DNA of 64,000 nt from Burkholderiales bacterium. Its GTDB lineage: Bacteria > Pseudomonadota > Gammaproteobacteria > Burkholderiales > SG8-41. Shown piece after piece: positions 59,144 to 64,000 of this stretch (its first letter is position 1; each line of letters starts with the position of its first letter). Where the stretch lies: assembly GCA_030683105.1 (NCBI GenBank), contig JAUXMZ010000039.1, positions 24,266-88,265 on the forward strand. Direction: 5' to 3'. A program made the translations under genes and the position numbers. Under the pieces are notes generated by a model that did no database searches, was not told the origin of the DNA, and saw only the letters and a list, made by a program, of their open reading frames with translations.

Positions 59144-59833
59144 ATGTCTGCATCAATATTGGTGGTGGAAGATGAGCCGGCCATCCAGGAACTGATTTCA
59201 TACAACCTGGAACTCGCCGGTCATCAGGTGCGCCGCGCCGATAGCGCAGAGGGAGCTATGGCCATGGTGCGCGCGGCCTTGCCCGATATGGTGGTGCTCG
59301 ACTGGATGCTGCCGGGAATGAGCGGTATCGATTTCGTGCGGTGGTTGCGCGCTGACAGGCGTACCCAGGCGGTACCGCTGATCATGCTGACCGCCAGAGC
59401 TGAAGAACAAGACAAACTCTCGGGACTGGAATCCGGCGCCGATGATTATCTGACCAAGCCGTTCAGCCCGAGGGAGTTGGTGGCGCGCGTCAAGGCCGTG
59501 CTGCGCCGGCGTGCCCCCCAGGCCACGGATGACGCGATAGAGGTCGCCGGGCTCTTGCTTGACCCGGCCAGCCACCGGGTGCTCGGCAACGGTACGCCGA
59601 TCACGCTCGGGCCAACGGAATTTCGGATGCTGCATTTCCTGATGACTCACGCCGAGCGCGTGCATACGCGCGCGCAGTTGCTGGACCAGGTATGGGGCGA
59701 CCACGTTTTTGTCGAGGAGCGCACTGTCGACGTGCATATCCGCCGCCTGCGCAAGGCGCTGCAGCATACGGGCCATGATCATCTGATCAAAACGGTGCGC
59801 AGCGCCGGCTACCGCTTTTCGGAGAATGCCTGA
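59144..59833 (+). CDS. phoB: Phosphate regulon response regulator PhoB
   Basis: A 229-residue OmpR-type regulator. The receiver domain has acidic Asp10/Glu11, phospho-accepting Asp53 (VLDWMLPG) and Lys (LTKPFSP). The C-terminal winged helix ends TVDVHIRRLRKALQ...KTVRSAGYRF. The WMLPG sequence and phoR downstream support PhoB rather than another OmpR relative. The start was set at the ATG two codons into an in-frame TTG. A copy of a ~205-bp repeat begins at its stop codon. Confidence 0.95.
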   Translation: MSASILVVEDEPAIQELISYNLELAGHQVRRADSAEGAMAMVRAALPDMVVLDWMLPGMSGIDFVRWLRADRRTQAVPLIMLTARAEEQDKLSGLESGADDYLTKPFSPRELVARVKAVLRRRAPQATDDAIEVAGLLLDPASHRVLGNGTPITLGPTEFRMLHFLMTHAERVHTRAQLLDQVWGDHVFVEERTVDVHIRRLRKALQHTGHDHLIKTVRSAGYRFSENA

Positions 59834-60036
59834 GCAGCCTGTCGGACTTGGCCCCATTCACCGGAACGGGTAGTGTTAACGGATTGCTGTTGATCGACGC
59901 TTCGGCGACAGGCTGCTTAAGAAAGAAGCTATGCGTCTCGAAATGCTACCAACGTCACTTGCATGGCGTTTTTTTCGCCTCGTTCACAGGTTTTTTCATT
60001 TTAGGGGTTTGTCGGGACTAAGTCCGACAAACTCCT
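59832..60036 (+). repeat. 205-bp direct repeat, copy 1 (after phoB)
   Basis: It begins at the TGA of phoB (GAGCAGCCTGTCGG). The first half closes with CGACAGGCTGCTTAAG, which pairs with its start as a long stem-loop. After a TTTTTTTCGCCTCG stretch it ends in GGTTTGTCGGGACTAAGTCC and GACAAACTCCT, a second hairpin. Copy 2 follows phoR at 61403-61620 in the same orientation. The two are clearly homologous over their whole length. Confidence 0.85.
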
Positions 60037-60075
60037 AGCATGCGATAATACGCCTATGTCACCGGAGTCCTGCTC

Positions 60076-61404
60076 ATGAACGGCATCTGGCGGCGGGCGC
60101 TGATCTTGCTGGCGCTGTCGACCCTGCTGTGTCTGGTGGCCTGGCCGATTTTCGGCGCGACTGCCGCGGTCGGCCTGTTTGCAGCCGTCATGCTGGTCAT
60201 GGTCATTCTGCATCTGCGCAACATTTCCAGACTGCTATGCTGGTTGCGCGACCCGAAACCGGATGCGGTGCCGCAGGCTTTTGGCATTTGGGATGTGGTG
60301 TTTGCTATGTTCTACCGCATGCTGAGACATCAGCGCCAGAGCGAAACGCAGCTTGTCGCCACACTTAACGATTTTCGGCTGGCAGGCGCGGCGATGCCCG
60401 ATGGCATGGTGATCCTCGATCAGGCCGATCGAATCGAGTGGTGCAATCCCAAAGCGCAACAGCACTTTGGCCTGGATCTTAAACTCGACGCCGGCCAGCA
60501 GATTACTTATCTCGTGCGCCATCCGCAATTTGCCGAGAAGCTGCATTCCCGGAATTACAGCGAGCCGCTTACGCTGAGGCAGTCGCGCGCCGCCGATCTT
60601 GTTCTCTCCGTTCAGATCGTGCCGTATGGTGACCGCCAGAACCTCGTCATGAGCCGTGACATCACGGAACTCGAGCGCGTGGAAACCATGCGCCGTGATT
60701 TTGTCGCCAACTTGTCGCACGAGATGAGGACCCCGCTCACCGTGCTGGGTGGTTTTTTGGAAACAATATCGGACGCAAACACGGCAGATAATGACTTGCT
60801 GCGGCGCTCGCTGCCGTTGATGATGAACCAGACTCACCGCATGCAGCGCCTGGTCGAAGATCTGCTGACATTGTCACGGCTGGAGACCTCCGGCAATCCG
60901 CTGCACGACGAGCGTGTTGATGTGCCCAGGCTGGTGCGGTCTCTGTATCAGGACGCGCTGGCGCTTTCTGCCGGGCGGCATCGTATCGCGCTCGATATCG
61001 AAAGCGAGGGCTGGCTCTCCGGCAGCGAACATGAGTTGCGGAGCGCTTTCAGCAACATGCTCAGCAATGCGATTCGTTATACGCCCGAAGGGGGTGAGGT
61101 GGAGATCGCCTGGCGTCGCCGCGGTGATCAGGCGGTATTTTCAGTGCGCGACAGCGGGATTGGCGTCCCGCCGCAACATATACCGCGACTCACAGAGAGG
61201 TTCTACCGTGTTGACCGAAGCCGCTCGCGCGAAACGGGCGGGACCGGTCTCGGCCTGGCAATCGTAAAACATGTGCTGAATCGCCACGAGGGATGGCTGG
61301 AAATTACGAGTGAGCCCGGGCGCGGCAGTACTTTCGCCGCGGTGTTTCCGGAGCCGCGGATAATTGCGGCGGACGTTGCGGAATCGCTTGTGCAAACAGC
61401 CTGA
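60076..61404 (+). CDS. phoR: Phosphate regulon sensor histidine kinase PhoR
   Basis: A 442-residue membrane kinase. Two helices at about 8-27 and 30-47 form a short hairpin with hardly any periplasmic loop, as PhoR has. A linker and a PAS domain (about 93-195) follow. The phospho-accepting His215 lies in NLSHEMRTPLTVLGG, then N box NMLSNAIRYTP, DSGIGVP and GGTGLGLAIVKH. It phosphorylates PhoB when phosphate is low, through PstSCAB/PhoU elsewhere. It lies 242 bases past phoB because copy 1 of the repeat separates them. Confidence 0.95.
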   Translation: MNGIWRRALILLALSTLLCLVAWPIFGATAAVGLFAAVMLVMVILHLRNISRLLCWLRDPKPDAVPQAFGIWDVVFAMFYRMLRHQRQSETQLVATLNDFRLAGAAMPDGMVILDQADRIEWCNPKAQQHFGLDLKLDAGQQITYLVRHPQFAEKLHSRNYSEPLTLRQSRAADLVLSVQIVPYGDRQNLVMSRDITELERVETMRRDFVANLSHEMRTPLTVLGGFLETISDANTADNDLLRRSLPLMMNQTHRMQRLVEDLLTLSRLETSGNPLHDERVDVPRLVRSLYQDALALSAGRHRIALDIESEGWLSGSEHELRSAFSNMLSNAIRYTPEGGEVEIAWRRRGDQAVFSVRDSGIGVPPQHIPRLTERFYRVDRSRSRETGGTGLGLAIVKHVLNRHEGWLEITSEPGRGSTFAAVFPEPRIIAADVAESLVQTA

Positions 61405-61620
61405 AGCAGTCTGTCGAACTTGGCCCCATTCATCGGAACGCGTAGCGTTAACAAATCGCTGTTGATCGACGCTTCTGCGACAGGCTGCTTAAGAAAGAAG
61501 CTTTGCGTGTTGAAATGCCGTGCGAGCCGAAACAAAGGTCACTTGCATGGCGTTCTTTTCGCTTCGTTCTTCAGGTTTTTCATTTTAGGAGTTTGTCGGG
61601 GCCAAGTCCGACAAACTCCT
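61403..61620 (+). repeat. 218-bp direct repeat, copy 2 (after phoR)
   Basis: It begins at the phoR stop codon (GAAGCAGTCTGTCG) and ends in GAGTTTGTCGGGGCCAAGTC and CGACAAACTCCT, a hairpin. It is homologous to copy 1 with about a dozen bases of extra length in the middle. Its last 41 bases overlap the end of the minus-strand 550-aa gene and encode that protein's final residues. Confidence 0.85.
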
Positions 61621-63232
61621 TGACGATGGTGATGGTGCCGCGGTCGAAATCACCGCCTTTTTCCAGCAGATTGAGAAGTTTCGCGACTTGTTTGCGGTCG
61701 GAGTGCACTTCGACAAAGCGCCCGTTCTGGAACCAGCCGGCAGGCAGGATCAATGTTGCCGGCGTGTTTGGTACCGCAACTTGGGGCAGCAAAACTGCCC
61801 GTTCATAGCGGTTGTGTCCCGCCGGATTGAAATTCGAGGGCCGTACTGCAATGGCCTGCGGGATGCCCGGAAACAGGCGTACGCCGCAGGACAGGCTGTT
61901 GTTTTCATCTATCTTCAGCCATTGCACCAGCCCCAGGCTGAACTGTGTGCTGTTGGCGCGGCGCACGGCGAGCAGCTGATTATGGCTGACGCGCGCTTTG
62001 TCATTCAGGCGGCGCTGCATGCACATGAATCCTGATGCACTGTGATTGAGAATTTCCCACGACTCGAGCTCCTCTTCCCCCTTGTCACGGGCTGCACCCT
62101 CAATGCGAGAGAGATAACCGAAGGTATCGAGGTCCTGCCTTTCGCGCGAGGTCAGCTCCCCGGGTTGGCGGAAAGTGTGGCAGCCGTTTATATGATAATG
62201 CACGGCCGGTATGCCGAGGCAGACGCTTACGGGTGCTTCCGCGATGCAGCGGTCTTCGTTGCGCGCAGTGCCGGCGCGGCACCATTGCACGTAGAGCAGC
62301 ATCAGCAGGTTTTCGCAGCCGGGCTGGCGTGCGTCGCTACCCAGCCCGAGCTGTACTGGTGTCTGGCCCTGTTTCAGAAGATTAATGACCTGACGCAGTG
62401 TTTTCGACAGTTGCTCAAGATCGAGATAACGCAAATTTGGCTGTGGCTCGATATCGCCGGCGAGCGTTACCCCGCTGCTGCTTGCCAGGTCAACCACGAG
62501 CGAAGGTATCGGGCTAGCCGGCAGAGGCTGCGTACCGAGGCCGACCAGGGCAGTCCATTTCTCCAGCCAGCGATGAACGAAACTCATCTGGCGCACTGAT
62601 AATGAATACGGGTTGGCAAGTTGAATGAGCAACGCCTGCATATAGCTTTCGGCGCAGCTTGAATCCGGATCCTGCTGAGCGAAGCTGTCCTGCACGCGAA
62701 TTCGTGCGTAGCCGTGCTGCTCGGAAAAAGAGTAGAGCTCGTGCAGCGTGCGCCACATCGCGCCCGGCACCTGGCGGTAAGCGCGGCAATAGTCGAGCAT
62801 CGTGCAGCCGAGATAACGCAGGCAGCGCATGCTTACCAGCGCCACATGGGGCGCGATGGCAAGATCGCCATCGCGATAGGCCTGCAGGCAGGCCTGGTAG
62901 TTGCGGCCCAGATCCTGCCACAGCGTAATCACATTATTCCAGGCGGCGGCCTCGGCGGCATTCAGCGGCAGGGGTCTGCCCGCAAAGCGTTTGGCTGACT
63001 CTTCCTGCAGGAAAACCAGCGCATCCTTCAGGGTTTCCAGGATCTTGAGGCGTTCAAGTGCGGGCAGTTGCGTTGCCGCAAGCGCGGAAACCTGCGCGGA
63101 AAGGGACTGTTGCGCCAACTGGACATTGGTCAGCGGCAGCGATGCTATCCAGCGTTTTGTCTCGGCGCTGTTAGTCAGTTGCAGACTGGCGGCGGCGTTC
63201 GAATATTCAACGGTCATCGGCTGGGTGCCCAT
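61580..63232 (-). CDS. Conserved hypothetical protein, 550 residues
   Basis: A soluble, mostly helical protein. The N-terminal half has repeated helical blocks (WIASLPLTNVQLAQQSLSAQ, ALAATQLPALERLKILETL, and so on), and the C-terminal third is beta-rich (LAVRRANSTQFSLGLVQWLK and SCGVRLFPGIPQAIAVRP), possibly a PilZ-like barrel. In betaproteobacteria similar proteins are annotated as hypothetical or as c-di-GMP/pilus related, without proof. The final residues (KEFVGLGPDKLLK) come from repeat copy 2. Start at 63232 or five codons later. Confidence 0.7.
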   Translation of the reverse strand: MGTQPMTVEYSNAAASLQLTNSAETKRWIASLPLTNVQLAQQSLSAQVSALAATQLPALERLKILETLKDALVFLQEESAKRFAGRPLPLNAAEAAAWNNVITLWQDLGRNYQACLQAYRDGDLAIAPHVALVSMRCLRYLGCTMLDYCRAYRQVPGAMWRTLHELYSFSEQHGYARIRVQDSFAQQDPDSSCAESYMQALLIQLANPYSLSVRQMSFVHRWLEKWTALVGLGTQPLPASPIPSLVVDLASSSGVTLAGDIEPQPNLRYLDLEQLSKTLRQVINLLKQGQTPVQLGLGSDARQPGCENLLMLLYVQWCRAGTARNEDRCIAEAPVSVCLGIPAVHYHINGCHTFRQPGELTSRERQDLDTFGYLSRIEGAARDKGEEELESWEILNHSASGFMCMQRRLNDKARVSHNQLLAVRRANSTQFSLGLVQWLKIDENNSLSCGVRLFPGIPQAIAVRPSNFNPAGHNRYERAVLLPQVAVPNTPATLILPAGWFQNGRFVEVHSDRKQVAKLLNLLEKGGDFDRGTITIVKEFVGLGPDKLLK

Positions 63233-63435
63233 ATTGCATGTCCTGTCGGTTTGTTCTGTGCAACGTGCGGCGGGCTTCGTTTCAACGGTGGCGCTGTTGG
63301 GCGCTTTCTGACAATTTTGGTCAGGCTAACCGAGCAGATCTTCAAAGTATGTGAATTAGATCACAACCTTAAGAAAAGGCGGAAACTGCCCGAAATAACG
63401 CACATTTTTATTTTTAGGCCGCAGGTAATGATAGT

Positions 63436-63843
63436 TTATCCCAGCATCGAAGCAAGCCGTGCGGCTAGCTTAATGCCCAGGTCAGCGCGGGTTTCATGCT
63501 GAGGATCGCGTTGCTGCTGTCCCCACACCGGTTGCGGGAAGTGCGGGTCGTTTTCGAAGCGCGGGATCACATGCCAGTGCAGATGCGGCGCGATATTGCC
63601 CAGGCTCGCCAGATTGATCTTGTGCGGCTGTAGCAGTTCGCGCAGCACAGCCTCGACACTGAAAACAGTACGCATCAGAAACTCGCGCTCGGGCTCGGAC
63701 AGATCGGTCATTTCCCTGACGTGGGAACGCCAGATGACGCGGCAGAAACCGGGGTAGCCGGGTTCATTGACGAGCACGATGCGGCAGAGCGGGCCCTGCC
63801 ACAACAACTCACCGCCTACCTCCGAGCATAATTCACAACCCAT
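63436..63843 (-). CDS. HIT family hydrolase
   Basis: A 135-residue histidine-triad protein. HLHWHVIPRF is the HxHxH active-site motif, and CELCSEVGGELLW near the start is a short Cys pair as in proteobacterial HIT proteins. Members hydrolyse dinucleoside polyphosphates or nucleoside phosphoramidates. The start is MGCELC; the eight upstream codons belong to the TTCAAAG array that precedes the gene. Confidence 0.9.
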   Translation of the reverse strand: MGCELCSEVGGELLWQGPLCRIVLVNEPGYPGFCRVIWRSHVREMTDLSEPEREFLMRTVFSVEAVLRELLQPHKINLASLGNIAPHLHWHVIPRFENDPHFPQPVWGQQQRDPQHETRADLGIKLAARLASMLG

Positions 63844-63849
63844 TAAAGT

Positions 63850-63994
63850 TCCATGTTCAAAGTTCAAAGTTCAAAGTTCAAAGTTCAAAGTTCAAAGTTC
63901 AACCCGGAACCCGGAACCCGGAACCCGGAACCTGGAACCTGGAACCTGGAACCTGGAACCCGGAACCCGGAACCCGGAACCCGGAACCTTGAAC
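63850..63994. repeat. Tandem heptamer array (TTCAAAG)n followed by (GGAACCC/T)n
   Basis: About six TTCAAAG units are followed by about eleven GGAACC[C/T] units, all with a 7-base period, running to six bases from the end of the window. The first block ends directly before the HIT start codon region on the minus strand. No spacers exist, so it is a microsatellite-like tract and not a CRISPR. The same words occur, scrambled and inverted, at 8901-8980. Confidence 0.9.
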
Positions 63995-64000
63995 TATAAA

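Noticed and set aside
59832..60036. A structured small RNA gene between phoB and phoR
   Set aside because: Hairpins are present, but the same sequence recurs after phoR starting at its stop codon, so a repeat element explains it; no promoter is seen.
63850..63994. CRISPR-like array at the end of the window
   Set aside because: Units are 7 bases with no spacers and change type midway; it is a tandem microsatellite-like tract.

Overview
The window looks like chromosomal DNA of a high-GC betaproteobacterium (Burkholderiales/Nitrosomonadales in the broad sense). The evidence is gene order: nadD-rsfS-rlmH-maf-rng; yggS divergent from pilT-pilU with proC-yggT alongside; a DUF971...ubiE-Tim44-ubiJ-ubiB block; and phoB-phoR. 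Gene content fits an aerobic or facultative heterotroph that breaks down leucine and fatty acyl-CoAs and makes polyhydroxyalkanoate. I see no rRNA, tRNA or CRISPR array.

Layout. 1-4.4 kb: the end of a phytoene-desaturase-like oxidoreductase, an SGNH lipoprotein esterase, an MFS transporter and small DUF proteins. 4.5-12.5 kb (minus strand): a leucine/isovalerate cluster with HMG-CoA lyase, enoyl-CoA hydratase, methylcrotonyl-CoA carboxylase beta subunit, macro-domain protein, HCCA-isomerase-like protein, thiolase, isovaleryl-CoA dehydrogenase and a LiuR-type MerR regulator. Two LiuR-like palindromes lie there, one of them in front of a class I phaC. 14.6-20.5 kb: SDR, crotonase, aceE and aceF. 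20.6-29.3 kb: housekeeping genes and the twitching ATPases. 29.4-32.6 kb: a TauE transporter, an FMN-dependent hydroxy-acid dehydrogenase, and a REP-associated transposase flanked by REPs.

32.9-37.1 kb is a decayed integron. It has an internally deleted integron integrase, then cassettes on the opposite strand separated by four complete attC sites (60-88 bp) plus one reduced and one interrupted site. The cassettes carry a VOC protein, three proteins of unknown function, a broken toxin-antitoxin cassette, and a second cassette with a dead toxin and an intact antitoxin. A truncated group IIC intron closes the array at its last attC. 37-52.9 kb is ordinary accessory and core metabolism: YciI, MmgE/PrpD, a deaminase, an ankyrin protein, an RlmL-like methyltransferase, NodIJ-type ABC export, VanZ, DHH, a sodium symporter and UbiB.

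53-59 kb is the ubiquinone block. Between its DUF971 and ubiE genes sits a two-gene module: a radical SAM protein with a Cys-Cys-Ala-Glu-Pro tail, and an ATP-grasp enzyme. A degenerate second copy of the DUF971 3' end lies on the far side of the module, suggesting it was inserted. This module is the best candidate in the window for an uncharacterised biochemical system. 59-64 kb: phoB (with a Pho box) and phoR, each followed at its stop codon by a copy of a ~210-bp repeat, then a 550-aa protein of unknown function and a HIT protein.

The intergenic DNA is unusually repetitive. Self-complementary arrays of 9-bp units (CACAGAG or CGCAAAGG type) and tandem 7-bp tracts separate many genes. A 265-bp MITE-like element has 21-bp perfect terminal inverted repeats and two internal hairpins whose stems differ between arms but stay paired.
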